Assembly: GCF_035609205.1 (NCBI RefSeq) | Contig: NZ_CP141184.1 | Location: 4,843,001 to 4,907,000 of the forward strand | Direction: 5' to 3' | Origin: Hymenobacter sp. GOD-10R | Lineage (GTDB): Bacteria; Bacteroidota; Bacteroidia; Cytophagales; Hymenobacteraceae | Length of the DNA: 64,000 nucleotides | Shown here: positions 52,928 to 62,742 of the stretch, in pieces | How the letters are laid out: each line of letters starts with the position of its first letter | Position numbering within the stretch: position 1 is the first letter of the stretch | Made by a program: the position numbers and the translations under genes | Notes under the pieces: model-generated | What the model was told of the DNA's origin: nothing | Seen by the model: the letters and a program-made list of their open reading frames with translations, nothing else | Databases searched by the model: none

Positions 52928-54067
52928 CTACTCCGGCTTCACCTCTTTGAAGCCCATCTGCTTTACCTCGTCACTCGATAAGGTCTTCACATCCGAAATC
53001 ACGGATACCTCCGATTTCTGAACCAGATTGATGGTTTTATTCTCCGGGGCTGCGGGCTGCGCTGAAGCGGTGGCCGTCATTGCTCTGCTTTGGTTTTCAA
53101 CGGATTCCGTTTGTAGGCGCGACACCTTCTTCTGCGCAGTCAGCAGATCTTCTTTTAGGTTGTTTACCTGCGCTCGGTACTCATCGGCTACTACGCGCTG
53201 GTTTCGCAGAATATCTTGCATCTCGGCCACGCGATTTTTCAGTTCGTTGGCTTCAGCTCGGGCCGCGTTTAGCTCGCTTTCGCGCATCCGACGCTCCTGC
53301 TCAGCTCTATCTACTAGCACCTTTTCCTGTTGAACTTGTTGGCGCACAGCTAGCTCGCTGTTGCTGATCAAGTTGTCGCAGTTCTTGGTCATCAGTAGGT
53401 TGTTGAGACTTACTAGGTCAACGGAAACGACGTAATCCGTCTTGAACTGATCAGAGGAGTTGTACACCTTGCCGCCAGCACTGAACACTGTGCCGCTGAT
53501 CCCAGCTTCCGACCCAACTTCTTGGTAAGCGCGGCTGTGCACGCTCGTTACTTTCGCCGAGCGGATATAATAGATCTTCTTCTTAATCTCCTTATCGACG
53601 CTTTTGGCGGCCCGGCAAATATCTAGGTACGGAATGGAGGTTTCCGGCACCAGCACGCCACTCACATCCGTCAGAATTATCTCCACAATAGACGCCGTAG
53701 AGGCCGCCACTGAAGCCACCATGTAGCTGCCGTTCATCGCCGACGCCGAGCTGATTTTAGAGTTATACAGCACATCCGACAGGGCCGCGCTGCGCAAAGG
53801 TGGCTCCCCCGATTTAACATATTGCCCGATGATGCTCGCTTTATCCTTGTCTTCCAGCAAGATAAGGCAGCCCACCAGATCCTCGATCTTGTTGCGGTAC
53901 ATGGCCAACCCTTTAATGAATGTTCGGTCGGTGTAGTCGCGGGGGAAGTGGGCGTTCAGGGTGGAACCACTGTCGCTGAGCTTCACCCGCACGATGCGTT
54001 GGGCGCTGGCTGGGGAAGCAAAAGTAGAACCTAGGGTTGCTAAGAGAATAAACAGTACTTTCTTCAT
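52928..54067 (-). CDS. Exported coiled-coil protein of unknown function
   Basis: 379 residues. Signal peptide 1-22 (FASPASA|QR). Residues 25-240 are mixed alpha/beta, mostly polar. Residues 240-325 form a strongly predicted coiled coil (VDRAEQERRMRESELNAARA, ANELKNRVAEMQDILRNQRV). A polar tail ends it. No family recognised. Periplasmic or outer-membrane location expected. Alone on the minus strand. Confidence 0.6.
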   Translation of the reverse strand: MKKVLFILLATLGSTFASPASAQRIVRVKLSDSGSTLNAHFPRDYTDRTFIKGLAMYRNKIEDLVGCLILLEDKDKASIIGQYVKSGEPPLRSAALSDVLYNSKISSASAMNGSYMVASVAASTASIVEIILTDVSGVLVPETSIPYLDICRAAKSVDKEIKKKIYYIRSAKVTSVHSRAYQEVGSEAGISGTVFSAGGKVYNSSDQFKTDYVVSVDLVSLNNLLMTKNCDNLISNSELAVRQQVQQEKVLVDRAEQERRMRESELNAARAEANELKNRVAEMQDILRNQRVVADEYRAQVNNLKEDLLTAQKKVSRLQTESVENQSRAMTATASAQPAAPENKTINLVQKSEVSVISDVKTLSSDEVKQMGFKEVKPE

Positions 54068-54218
54068 GCGCTAACGTCGGAGCAGCCTTTTGCTTAGGGT
54101 TTTCTTATCAAGCTAGCTCCTGATTACAGACAAAATTACTCCATACAAAAGCAGTTCCATAAGCCATTCTTCACACGCCTTCATCACGGCAACAGAAGAT
54201 TTAGCTCACTAATACAGC

Positions 54219-54770
54219 CTACTTCCCAAATAGCTTTTCTCTCAGTACTTCGAACCCGCTCCATGTACTCTGAGTATCCCAGTAGTCAATTTGAAGATCT
54301 TTTCGTTGAGCTTTTCTGAGTGAGTACCGGTTACCGGCATTACTCATGGTCATGCCATTGTCTTTGAGGTTCTCTGACAAAAGCGTTTGGATGTACTGCA
54401 CGATAGCTGCTTCGTCTTCAACCTTAATTTGTCGTTGCTTTCTGAAGACTAGTTTCACTTTAGGTTGAGGGCATTGGGTACTATCTAAAAACCACGCAAC
54501 TGTTAGTGGAAACGCCTCCCAATCAGGAGAGTTGCGCATTTGCGTTCGTTCCTGCCCTCGCATATACACCTTAATAACTTCGTGGTGACCACCAAATTCA
54601 CCGCATTCCGAATAATCAGCAGCTAGCAGAAGCGTATCATTACGCAGATTACCAAGTGCGTGCCTTGAACTAACCACGGCGGTAGACTTCTGCTGAGAGA
54701 CACCTACAGTTGGGCACAGCAAGCCTACGAAACACAACTGCATCCATAACCCTAAAGCTAGCTTCCGCAT
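54219..54770 (-). CDS. Exported protein of unknown function
   Basis: 183 residues. Signal peptide-like N-terminus (LWMQLCFVGLLCPTVGVSQQ). The mature part has two Cys (ECGEFGGHHEVIKVYMRG and DSTQCPQPKVKLVF) and a helical C-terminal half (EAAIVQYIQTLLSENLKDNG). No family recognised. Lower GC than its neighbours, and its codon use is less biased. Alone between two longer genes. Confidence 0.5.
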   Translation of the reverse strand: MRKLALGLWMQLCFVGLLCPTVGVSQQKSTAVVSSRHALGNLRNDTLLLAADYSECGEFGGHHEVIKVYMRGQERTQMRNSPDWEAFPLTVAWFLDSTQCPQPKVKLVFRKQRQIKVEDEAAIVQYIQTLLSENLKDNGMTMSNAGNRYSLRKAQRKDLQIDYWDTQSTWSGFEVLREKLFGK

Positions 54771-54955
54771 ATAGCCACAAAGACGTTATCCTAATCTGAT
54801 TTGTTAGTTTGAGAGGTATGCAGACCCAAGATATGGTTTCGGTTTCTACATTCGCTTCTCGCACAACTTCCTACCTTCGCCGGGGCTCCTTTTGCCTGCA
54901 AGCAACTATGCAGGACCAACCGGGGTTCTTATCGCTCTAGCTATCCCATTCGCCT

Positions 54956-57031
54956 TTGATTTCCTTTGCCTCTTCTCCCTGGCTGATTCTGCTGTGCCTG
55001 GCCATGGGCGCGGGTTACGCGGCTCTGCTCTACTCGGCCAAAGCGCCGTGGAGCAAGGCCCTGAACTACGGTCTCGCCCTGCTGCGTTTTCTGGTAGTCA
55101 GCTTCTTATGCTTTCTGCTCCTTTCCCCGTTCGTGAAGACGACCAGCACGACCACCGAAAAGCCAACCGTCGTGCTAGCGGTTGACAACTCGCAATCGGT
55201 AGGTCTGTTTACGCCACCAGCGGTACTCAGCCAGGCTACCGCTGGTATGCAGCAGCTGATCACGGCTCTGCAAGGTCGGGGCTTCAACGTGGAAACTCGT
55301 ACCCTCGACCCTAACACGCGCGCTACGCGGCCTGATTCGTTGCGCTTCCAAGCGCCCGCTACCGACCTAAACGGACTGCTCTCGGGCGTGCAGGAGACCT
55401 ACGATGGGCGTAACCTAGCTGGCGTAGTACTGGTGTCGGATGGCATTGTAAACCAGGGCCAGTCGCCGGTGTACTCCAAGTTTAACTTTCCGATTTATAG
55501 CGTTGCTGTAGGCGATACGGTGCCGAAGAAAGACCTCAGTCTGCCGGTACTGACCTATAACCGCGTGGCCTTCAGTGGCAACCGATTCCCGATAGAGGCT
55601 GAAATCGGCTACGATGGTTTTAGCGGTGGCGTAGCGACCGTGCAATTGCGCGAAAAAGGCCGAGTGCTGGAAACGAAGCGTGTGAACCTAGCCCCTGGTC
55701 AGCGGCGACAGAAAACGACTTTTCTAATAACAGCACCCGCACCTGGTAAGCGGCGCTACGAAGTGGTCATTGAAAAGCAAGCCGGCGAGTTCACCACCCT
55801 CAACAACAATAAGTTTGCCTACGTGGAAGTGGTGAAAGGCAAGCTGCGCGTGCTGCTGGCCGGTGCTGCTCCTCACCCCGACCTAAAGGCACTACGGGCT
55901 GCCATTCTGCAAAACGACAACTTCGACCTGGTTTCCTACCTGCCCGGCATTGCGCCGCTCAAGGCCCAGGATTATGATGTAGCCATTCTGCACCAGATAC
56001 CCGCGCGCGGCGGCGTTGGTGCCGAAGTGTTAGCCCAAGTACGAGCTAAACGCACTCCTGCCTTTTACATTTTGGGCGCGCAATCGGACCTGAACGCCTA
56101 CAACAACCTAGGCTCCGGCCTCACCATCACGCCCCGCGGCACCCAGACCGACGACGTGACACCAGTGCCAAACCCGGCTTTTTCGCGGTTTTCGTTTGAA
56201 GAAGACGCCTTACGACGTTTCGCCGCGTATCCGCCCGCACCCGTGCCGTTCGGTGACTTACGCCTAGGCGGCGGCGCTGAAGCGGCCTTGTTCCAGCAAG
56301 TTGGCAAGGTCAGCACCCAAAAGCCGCTGCTCGTATTTGGCGGTACGCCCGCGCAGAAGCAGGCTACGCTGCTCACCGACGGCAGCTGGCAGTGGCGCCT
56401 GCAAGAAGCCGCCGACCACGACGACCGCCCCGAAGCCTACGACCGCCTCGTTATCCGCACGCTTCAGCTCCTGACGCAGAATGCCAACAAGAAGCGCCTC
56501 GACGTGTACCCCGCCCAAGATGCCTTCACGACCACCGACGATGTAACCTTCGGCGCCGAAACCTATAACGCCATTTTTGAGCGCATCTACGGCCAGCAGA
56601 TCAGCCTCACGCTCACCGACGAGAAGAACAAGACGCGCACCTTTAGCTACACCAACAGCGAAGACGGCGCGCCGCTGCACTTAGGTCCGCTGCCTGGTGG
56701 TCTCTACCGGTATCAAGCGCGCGCCACGCTCGGCGGTCAGCCCCAGCAAGATCGGGGTGAGCTGCTGGTTCAGGAGCAGCAGCTCGAAGCCATCAATGCC
56801 CGCGCCGACCACAACTTGCTCTATCAGCTCAGTCGTCGCAACGGTTCGCGACTATATTACCCTAACCAGTTTGCCCAACTCACCCAGGATATTCAGAAGG
56901 CTGACTACAAGCCCGTCATTTATACCCAGGAGGACCTGAAGGATCTTATCAACCTCAAATGGTTGTTCTTCCTCATTCTGGCACTGATAACCGCTGAATG
57001 GGCTGCCCGGAAGTATTCTGGCGGCATTTAA
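54956..57031 (+). CDS. Membrane protein with von Willebrand factor A-like domain
   Basis: 691 residues. Two N-terminal membrane segments (WLILLCLAMGAGYAALLY, ALLRFLVVSFLCFLLLSP) are followed by a VWA-like domain at about 65-175 with MIDAS sequence VVLAVDNSQSVG (DxSxS) and VVLVSDGIVNQG. A long beta-rich periplasmic part comes next, and a last helix WLFFLILALITAEWAARKYS anchors the C-terminus. Related to BatA/BatB-like or UPF-type membrane VWA proteins. Start is TTG at 54956; an in-frame stop lies 15 nt upstream and no ATG is available. Confidence 0.85.
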   Translation: MISFASSPWLILLCLAMGAGYAALLYSAKAPWSKALNYGLALLRFLVVSFLCFLLLSPFVKTTSTTTEKPTVVLAVDNSQSVGLFTPPAVLSQATAGMQQLITALQGRGFNVETRTLDPNTRATRPDSLRFQAPATDLNGLLSGVQETYDGRNLAGVVLVSDGIVNQGQSPVYSKFNFPIYSVAVGDTVPKKDLSLPVLTYNRVAFSGNRFPIEAEIGYDGFSGGVATVQLREKGRVLETKRVNLAPGQRRQKTTFLITAPAPGKRRYEVVIEKQAGEFTTLNNNKFAYVEVVKGKLRVLLAGAAPHPDLKALRAAILQNDNFDLVSYLPGIAPLKAQDYDVAILHQIPARGGVGAEVLAQVRAKRTPAFYILGAQSDLNAYNNLGSGLTITPRGTQTDDVTPVPNPAFSRFSFEEDALRRFAAYPPAPVPFGDLRLGGGAEAALFQQVGKVSTQKPLLVFGGTPAQKQATLLTDGSWQWRLQEAADHDDRPEAYDRLVIRTLQLLTQNANKKRLDVYPAQDAFTTTDDVTFGAETYNAIFERIYGQQISLTLTDEKNKTRTFSYTNSEDGAPLHLGPLPGGLYRYQARATLGGQPQQDRGELLVQEQQLEAINARADHNLLYQLSRRNGSRLYYPNQFAQLTQDIQKADYKPVIYTQEDLKDLINLKWLFFLILALITAEWAARKYSGGI

Positions 57032-57041
57032 GCGCTTGTAG

Positions 57042-57061
57042 GAACGCGTCACGGCGCGTTC
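57042..57061 (+). terminator. Small hairpin after the VWA gene
   Basis: GAACGCG/CGCGTTC around TCACGG, then TTCGTT. Weak terminator. Confidence 0.45.
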
Positions 57062-57065
57062 TTCG

Positions 57066-57093
57066 TTGAACGACTCGTTGGCTCTTATTTTTG
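57066..57093 (+). promoter_or_regulatory. Promoter of the lipoprotein gene at 57183
   Basis: TTG at 57066-57068 and TATTTTTG at 57086-57093, 17 nt apart, fit the Bacteroidota consensus. Leader of about 85 nt. Confidence 0.5.
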
Positions 57094-57182
57094 TGTGGTA
57101 TATGCCCGATGGCGCCGACGAAAACGCGCCGGGTCGCCCTCTGCACTCATTGCCTCGATCTTACCTTACTATTTCGCACACC

Positions 57183-57668
57183 ATGAAATCTGCTCCGCTT
57201 TTCCTCCTGGCTGGGTCTGCGCTGCTGGCTGGCTGTAATTCGTCTGAGCGACAGGCCAAAGCTGCTGTTTCCGAATACGTTAGCAGTGGCCTCGGCGAAC
57301 CAGGCTACTACCGACCCGAGAAATTCACCTTTCGGCCTTATACACGCAAAGATTCGCTGGCGTACGCAGCACAGTTAGCAGAGCTAACAACTGCCGACAC
57401 GGTGACCTTCCGGGATGAAGCTGGTCACGTACTACCGCACGTTGCGGCCAGTGCAGCCAATAAGGCTTCCATCTCCGCTAAGCTAGCTGCTGATGTTACT
57501 CCAATTGCAACCTACGTGTATCATACGTACCGTGAGCAAAGCAAAACTGGCCGCATCATGCGCGACAGTGGCGAGTTCATTGCCTACCCCAATGGCACCG
57601 TGGTTGCCTTGGTACCGCGCCACGTGCGCGAAGCGCGCCTCAAACAATTGCAGGCGCAAAAACAGTAA
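57183..57668 (+). CDS. Lipoprotein of unknown function
   Basis: 161 residues from ATG at 57183. Lipobox LLAGC (Cys18). The mature part starts NSSERQAKAAVSEYVSSGLG, then EPGYYRPEKFTFRPYTRKDS and a helical region with TYVYHTYREQSKTGRIMRDS. No domain recognised; small single-domain periplasmic or outer-membrane lipoprotein. Frame opens at 57066 but the extra part contains its promoter. Confidence 0.65.
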   Translation: MKSAPLFLLAGSALLAGCNSSERQAKAAVSEYVSSGLGEPGYYRPEKFTFRPYTRKDSLAYAAQLAELTTADTVTFRDEAGHVLPHVAASAANKASISAKLAADVTPIATYVYHTYREQSKTGRIMRDSGEFIAYPNGTVVALVPRHVREARLKQLQAQKQ

Positions 57669-57825
57669 TTTTTCAGAACTTAGAAGGGAGATCTTAGAAC
57701 GCAAAGCCGTTCCTGTTTTAGTTGAAAGCTAGGTTACCGCAACCAAAAATGCAGGCCGGTGACCCTGTCTTCCACTAATCTTACACCTCTTCTAAATTCT
57801 CACTTCTACGCTCTACATCTACATC

Positions 57826-58584
57826 ATGCGCTACGTTCTCGTCAACAAACCCTTCGAAGTCCTTACCCAATTCACCGACGAGAACGGCCGGACTACGCTC
57901 AAGGAGTTTGTGCCCGTGCCCGGCATCTATCCAGTTGGCCGACTCGACTACGACAGCGAGGGCCTTGTGCTGCTCACCGACGATAAGCCCTTGCAGCACC
58001 GTCTTTCCGACCCGCGTTTCAAAGTCCCTAAGACGTACTTGGCGCAAGTAGAAGGCGAACCGACGGAAGAGGCCATGGAAAAACTGCGCCGCGGCGTGCA
58101 GATCAAGGATGGCTTTACTACGCCCGCGCAAGTGGAGCTCTTATCGGAGTCGCCTACGCTTTGGGAGAGAAGCAAGCCGATACGCTTCCGGGCCAACATC
58201 CCAACATCATGGCTTAAAATCACGATTTCGCAGGGTATGAATCGGCAGGTGCGCAAAATGACGGCGGCCGTTGGCTTTCCCACCTTGCGCCTAGTCCGGA
58301 CCCAGATTGCGCACCTAGGTGTCGACAGCCTAGCGCCTGGGCAATGGCGTGAGCTGACGGCGGAAGAAATCAAGAAACTGAAAGCAGCTTTTTCGGCGAC
58401 TAAATCACCAGATCAGCGTAAAATACTGACGAAAAAGGGCCCATCTGACGTTAGTACACCGGAGAAGCCCACGGCGCGCAAACCTAGTGGTAGTCGTCCG
58501 ACCGGTTCTGCAATTCCGGGTGACCAGCCAGCTTCTGGTAGTCGGCCGCCGCGTGGCAACTCCTCCTCACGCCGTCCTAGATGA
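57826..58584 (+). CDS. rRNA large-subunit pseudouridine synthase, RluE-like
   Basis: 252 residues, pseudouridine synthase of the RsuA/RluB/E/F family without an S4 domain, as in RluE. Catalytic Asp is in YPVGRLDYDSEGLVLLT near residue 43. KTYLAQVEGEPTEEAMEKLR and GMNRQVRKMTAAVGFPTLRL with RTQIAHL are the other family motifs. The last 55 residues are a basic, Ser/Arg/Pro-rich tail, probably disordered and RNA-binding. It overlaps the hydrolase gene by 4 bp (ATGA). Confidence 0.9.
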   Translation: MRYVLVNKPFEVLTQFTDENGRTTLKEFVPVPGIYPVGRLDYDSEGLVLLTDDKPLQHRLSDPRFKVPKTYLAQVEGEPTEEAMEKLRRGVQIKDGFTTPAQVELLSESPTLWERSKPIRFRANIPTSWLKITISQGMNRQVRKMTAAVGFPTLRLVRTQIAHLGVDSLAPGQWRELTAEEIKKLKAAFSATKSPDQRKILTKKGPSDVSTPEKPTARKPSGSRPTGSAIPGDQPASGSRPPRGNSSSRRPR

Positions 58585-59537
58585 AACTACGTCTTCCGCT
58601 CACTGCTGGCGCCCTTTTTCTGTTTGCTTCGGCTAACGTGCTGGCTTTTTGTCACGCTTGGAATTTTACGCACTTCTCCACTCCGACTAAGCCGCGCACC
58701 GATGAGCCAGAGGAGCTTTCGCGCATTGACCGTCTAAAAGTGCTATTGACGGGCGTGGAGAACCCCAAACCAATAAACGAGCTACGCCCTAATTTTCCGT
58801 ACAAAACGCTCGACCTAGCTAGCCCTAACGGCCGCTTGGAAGCGTGGTACAGTGATCTGCCGCAGGCGCAAGGCAGCGTGGCTCTTTTTCACGGCTACAC
58901 TAGCAACAAGGCCAAGCTCCTCACCGAAGCCGAGAACTTTCGACGGTTAGGCTATTCTGTTCTGCTCATTGACTTTTCCGGTAATGGCGGCTCGGAGGGT
59001 AACCAATGCACTGTCGGTTACCGCGAAGCGTTCGATGTAGCAGCTGCCTTTCAGTTTTTGCAGCAGCAAAACCCAACAGCTCCCATCTGTCTCTACGGAA
59101 TTTCGATGGGAGCAGTGGCCGTGCTGCGGGCCCAGAGCGAGCTAGGTATTAAGCCCACGGCCAGCATCATCGAATGCCCGTATGGCAGCCTACTGGAGAC
59201 CACCCAGATTCGCTTCCATTCCATGGGTGTTCCTGATTTTCCACTGGCTAACCTGCTCGTATTCTGGGGTGGTGTGCAAAACGGCTTCTGGCCGTTTGAT
59301 GTAAATTGCAGGGAGTACGCCCGGCGCATCACCGCTCCCACTCTCCTCCTCTACGGCCTCGACGATGCCCGCGTGACACGCCAGGAAACGGATGAGATTT
59401 TTGAGGCCCTAGGTGGCCCGAAACAGCGCCACTATTTTGCTGGCGTTGGTCATGAGCCGTACCACGTGCTTCATCCCGAAGCGTGGCGCAACACGATTGA
59501 TGGCTTTCTGGGGCAGTACGCAACAGCTAGCCTGTAG
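58581..59537 (+). CDS. Alpha/beta hydrolase with N-terminal membrane segment
   Basis: 318 residues. A hydrophobic start (LPLTAGALFLFASANVLAFC) suggests an anchor or signal. The hydrolase core runs from about 75: oxyanion region ALFHGYTSNKAKLL, nucleophile elbow GISMGA near 178, acid Asp in LLLYGLDDARVT near 262 and His in AGVGHEPYHV near 293. Substrate unknown. Translationally coupled to the pseudouridine synthase gene. Confidence 0.88.
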   Translation: MKLRLPLTAGALFLFASANVLAFCHAWNFTHFSTPTKPRTDEPEELSRIDRLKVLLTGVENPKPINELRPNFPYKTLDLASPNGRLEAWYSDLPQAQGSVALFHGYTSNKAKLLTEAENFRRLGYSVLLIDFSGNGGSEGNQCTVGYREAFDVAAAFQFLQQQNPTAPICLYGISMGAVAVLRAQSELGIKPTASIIECPYGSLLETTQIRFHSMGVPDFPLANLLVFWGGVQNGFWPFDVNCREYARRITAPTLLLYGLDDARVTRQETDEIFEALGGPKQRHYFAGVGHEPYHVLHPEAWRNTIDGFLGQYATASL

Positions 59538-59580
59538 CAAGCTCCGCGTAACGCGTGTATCGTTACACGACTCGTATCTG

Positions 59581-59616
59581 CCGGTCCGACGCCCTAGGCG
59601 TCCGACCGGTTTTTGT
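59581..59616 (+). terminator. Terminator after the alpha/beta hydrolase gene
   Basis: CCGGTCCGACGCC pairs with GGCGTCCGACCGG with one mismatch around CTA, followed by TTTTTGTTT. Confidence 0.85.
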
Positions 59617-59773
59617 TTGCTACTACCTGCACGAGCTAACCGCAGGAAGCCGTGCATGAAGCTCAGGCGTGGCCCTAACGACTATAGGTAAGCCGTCTTG
59701 GCAGTTATCCGCTGGCCGTTTTTCGTCGTAAAAGTCAGTCCGACCGGAAAAAGATAGCGCAGCGTCACAGGAT

Positions 59774-59786
59774 TGACAATCTGTCA
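59774..59786 (+). promoter_or_regulatory. Candidate operator upstream of dnaK
   Basis: Perfect inverted repeat TGACA-ATC-TGTCA, 113 nt before the dnaK ATG, with a further GTCAC on either side. HrcA/CIRCE is absent, so it could be a site for another heat-shock regulator. Confidence 0.4.
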
Positions 59787-59898
59787 CGAAAAAAGCCTAA
59801 AAACGGCACTGGTACGCTGCTTGTCATTATCCCGGCGTGCGTGATTCGCACACTTTGAGACTGACATTTCCTCTTCATTATAAACTGTAACCATTCAC

Positions 59899-61839
59899 AT
59901 GGGAAAGATAATCGGTATTGACCTAGGCACCACCAACTCGTGCGTCGCCGTTATGGAAGGCAACGAGCCAGTGGTGATTCCGAATAGCGAAGGCCGTCGC
60001 ACGACTCCCTCGATTGTGGCGTTCCTCGATAATGGCAAAGGCGAGCGTAAAGTCGGTGATCCGGCAAAGCGTCAGGCCATTACCAACCCTAAGAATACGA
60101 TCCAGTCGATTAAGCGCTTTATGGGCCGTGGTTTCGGCGAAGTAGGCGAAGAAACCAAGCACGTTTCCTATGAACTGGTGCGCGGTTCTAACAACACTGT
60201 AGCGGTTCAAATCGGCGACCGTCAATATACTCCCCAGGAGATTTCGGCTATGGTGCTTCAGAAAATGAAGCAAACCGCTGAAGACTACCTAGGTACTACT
60301 GTAACCGAAGCCGTTATCACGGTTCCGGCTTACTTCAACGATGCCCAGCGCCAAGCAACGAAAGAAGCCGGTGCTATTGCGGGCCTCGACGTGAAGCGTA
60401 TCATCAACGAGCCCACCGCCGCTGCCCTGGCGTACGGCTTGGATAAGCAGCATAAAGACCAGAAAATCGCGGTGTACGACCTAGGTGGTGGTACCTTCGA
60501 CATCTCGATTCTGGAGCTTGGCGACGGTGTGTTTGAAGTACTGAGCACTAACGGTGATACCCACCTAGGTGGCGACGACTTCGACCAAGTGATCATCAAC
60601 TTCCTGGCTGAAACGTTCTCTTCAGAAAACGAAGGCCTCGACCTGCGCAAAGATCCCATGGCTCTTCAGCGCTTGAAAGAAGCTGCTGAAAAAGCGAAAG
60701 TGGAGCTTTCTAGCTCGAACGAGACTGAAATCAACCTGCCTTACGTGACGGCTACCGCTTCGGGTCCGAAGCACTTGGTGGTAAAACTGAGCCGCGCTAA
60801 GTTCGAGCAACTGGCTGACAACTTGGTTCGTCGCTCGATGGAGCCTTGCAAAAAGGCCCTGCAAGACGCTGGCCTGAGCACTTCGGATATCGACGAAGTA
60901 ATCTTGGTAGGTGGTTCGACCCGTATCCCCCGCATCCAGGAGGAAGTAGAGAAGTTCTTCGGCAAGAAGCCTTCGAAAGGTGTTAACCCTGACGAAGTGG
61001 TTGCCGTGGGTGCTGCCATCCAAGGTGGTGTACTGACTGGTGAAGTAAAAGACGTGCTGCTACTCGACGTGACCCCGCTTTCGCTGGGTATCGAAACGAT
61101 GGGCGGTGTGATGACCAAACTCATCGAGAGCAACACGACCATCCCGACCAAGAAATCGGAGACGTTCTCGACGGCTTCCGACAACCAGCCTTCGGTAGAG
61201 ATTCACGTGTTGCAAGGCGAGCGTCCATTGGCTAGCCAAAACCGCACGATCGGTCGCTTCCACTTGTCAGATATCCCACCAGCACCCCGTGGTGTTCCGC
61301 AAATCGAAGTAACCTTCGACATCGACGCCAACGGTATCCTGCACGTATCGGCTAAGGACAAAGGCACGGGTAAAGAGCAGAAGATCCGGATCGAAGCTTC
61401 GTCAGGCTTGTCTGACGCCGACATCGAGCGGATGCGCAACGAGGCCAAAGCCAACGAGCAAGCTGACAAAGAGGAGAAAGAGCGCATTGAGAAGGTAAAC
61501 GCTGCCGACTCGATGATCTTCCAGACCGAGAAGCAGCTGAAAGAGTATGGTGACAAGCTAAGCGCTGGCAACAAAACCGCCATCGAAAATGCTCTTGCTG
61601 ACTTGCGCAAAGCGCACGAAAGCAAAGACCTAGGTCAGATCAGCACCGCCATGGACGCCATCAACGCTGCTTGGCAGACGGCTTCGACCGAGATGTACAA
61701 TGCTACTCAAGGTGGCGCTGAAGGTCAGCCCGGTGCTGACTTCGGTGGCCAGCCGGGTGGTGCCGGCAACGGCCAGCAAGGCCAGCCAGCCGGCCACGAC
61801 AACGTGACCGACGTTGACTACGAAGAAGTAGGCAAGTAA
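59899..61839 (+). CDS. dnaK: Chaperone DnaK (Hsp70)
   Basis: 646 residues. Actin-like ATPase domain 1-380 with [16 protein letters not shown] (phosphate 1), [14 protein letters not shown] (phosphate 2) and [13 protein letters not shown] (adenosine). Linker and substrate domain follow ([14 protein letters not shown], then [14 protein letters not shown]), then the helical lid and a Gly/Gln-rich tail ending DVDYEEVGK, close to the EEVD-like end of bacterial forms. grpE and dnaJ are not next to it. Codon use is strongly biased, as expected for high expression. Confidence 0.97.
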   Translation: MGKIIGIDLGTTNSCVAVMEGNEPVVIPNSEGRRTTPSIVAFLDNGKGERKVGDPAKRQAITNPKNTIQSIKRFMGRGFGEVGEETKHVSYELVRGSNNTVAVQIGDRQYTPQEISAMVLQKMKQTAEDYLGTTVTEAVITVPAYFNDAQRQATKEAGAIAGLDVKRIINEPTAAALAYGLDKQHKDQKIAVYDLGGGTFDISILELGDGVFEVLSTNGDTHLGGDDFDQVIINFLAETFSSENEGLDLRKDPMALQRLKEAAEKAKVELSSSNETEINLPYVTATASGPKHLVVKLSRAKFEQLADNLVRRSMEPCKKALQDAGLSTSDIDEVILVGGSTRIPRIQEEVEKFFGKKPSKGVNPDEVVAVGAAIQGGVLTGEVKDVLLLDVTPLSLGIETMGGVMTKLIESNTTIPTKKSETFSTASDNQPSVEIHVLQGERPLASQNRTIGRFHLSDIPPAPRGVPQIEVTFDIDANGILHVSAKDKGTGKEQKIRIEASSGLSDADIERMRNEAKANEQADKEEKERIEKVNAADSMIFQTEKQLKEYGDKLSAGNKTAIENALADLRKAHESKDLGQISTAMDAINAAWQTASTEMYNATQGGAEGQPGADFGGQPGGAGNGQQGQPAGHDNVTDVDYEEVGK

Positions 61840-61850
61840 ATTGCTGCTTA

Positions 61851-61896
61851 GAACACAAAAAAGCCCAGGAGCTAGCTCCTGGGCTTTTTTGTGTTC
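61851..61896. terminator. Terminator after dnaK, perfect 46-bp palindrome
   Basis: Two 23-nt arms with no unpaired centre: GAACACAAAAAAGCCCAGGA … TCCTGGGCTTTTTTGTGTTC around GCTAGC. Works in both directions. Repeat copy 3 begins 13 bp later. Confidence 0.95.
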
Positions 61897-61908
61897 ACGT
61901 TATTGTGA

Positions 61909-62014
61909 GAACGTCATGCTGAGCTTGCCGAAGCATCTCGCGTGCAATGGTAAACCCTGACGATTGAGGTTACTACTGCACGCGAGATGCTTCGGCAAGC
62001 TCAGCATGACGTTC
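61909..62014. repeat. Long palindromic repeat, copy 3
   Basis: Arms 61909-61946 and 61977-62014, 38 nt each and fully complementary, around a 30-nt loop. Lies between convergent dnaK and the gene at 62024. The loop matches that of copy 1 in opposite orientation. Confidence 0.95.
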
Positions 62015-62023
62015 TTTTTTATT

Positions 62024-62695
62024 CTACTTCCACACCTCTTCCGGATTAAAATCATCCAGGTAGCGCTTCGGCGGCTTCAGACTGCGTCGTGTCTTCTTCG
62101 ATTTATCCTGATCAATTCTTCCCTTCGAAACTTCCTGTATTCCAGTAAGTAGATTTGTACTCGTCGTTTCAATATCTCCGGTGGCACGATCAACGACTAC
62201 CTCATCGGTGCCAATAAGCCGCATCCGATTGGAGCTAGGTTCGTAGCGAAAGCGAGTGGTTGAGTTCCAGGCCTCACGCGAGCCGCCCGTTTGGTAAACG
62301 ATAACTACGCCTTTCTTCACGCTCACATCGGGGATGCCGCCTTCGGGGCCGCTTAGCGCGCCGAAACAGCTTTTGCAGTATACCACTTTGTTAGAAGCAC
62401 CTACCCGCTTCCAAGTGCCATCTGGTTGCGCCAGAATAGTTACTAAAGCGCGCTCGTCGCCGGAGTTTTCCTGCCCGGCTATTTTCTTTTCGAGCAACTG
62501 CAAAACTCGGTCTGGACGTTGGTCAGCATTGAGGTCGACGGTGAGCTGTTTCTCTATCTGCCAGCCACTTGGCACAAAGCTCGATGGTTGTGGTCCAGCA
62601 GCCGGAACGCGTTTTAGATTGAGGGCACGCGGCGCATCGGGGTCTTGTGCTGCGTGTAATAGGATGACGGCAGCAAGGATGGGGAATGATAGCAT
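62024..62695 (-). CDS. Exported protein of unknown function
   Basis: 223 residues. N-terminal segment FPILAAVILLHAAQDPDAPR is a probable signal peptide. LTVDLNADQRPDRVLQLLEK near 52 is a D-x-N-x-D-x2-P-D calcium-like loop as in FG-GAP or dockerin-like repeats of secreted proteins. One Cys pair CKSC near 106. Basic tail. Family not recognised; from the loop and length it may be a periplasmic sensor-like protein. Stop is 10 bp from repeat copy 3. Confidence 0.55.
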   Translation of the reverse strand: MLSFPILAAVILLHAAQDPDAPRALNLKRVPAAGPQPSSFVPSGWQIEKQLTVDLNADQRPDRVLQLLEKKIAGQENSGDERALVTILAQPDGTWKRVGASNKVVYCKSCFGALSGPEGGIPDVSVKKGVVIVYQTGGSREAWNSTTRFRYEPSSNRMRLIGTDEVVVDRATGDIETTSTNLLTGIQEVSKGRIDQDKSKKTRRSLKPPKRYLDDFNPEEVWK

Positions 62696-62742
62696 AGCGA
62701 GAAGTTGTTGTTAAAATTACGACTTCCTTTTATCTCCCTTCT

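Larger units (their letters stand above)
59538..59898 (+). other. 361-bp region upstream of dnaK with terminator and heat-shock control
   Basis: Holds the hydrolase terminator at 59581-59616, a perfect inverted repeat at 59774-59786 and a likely promoter region near 59820-59860 (TTG at 59821, ACACTTTG near 59849-59857). No CIRCE element and no coding signal seen. Confidence 0.6.

Noticed and set aside
60622..61184. Antisense frames inside dnaK
   Set aside because: Antisense to a conserved high-expression gene; composition is the mirror of dnaK codon use.
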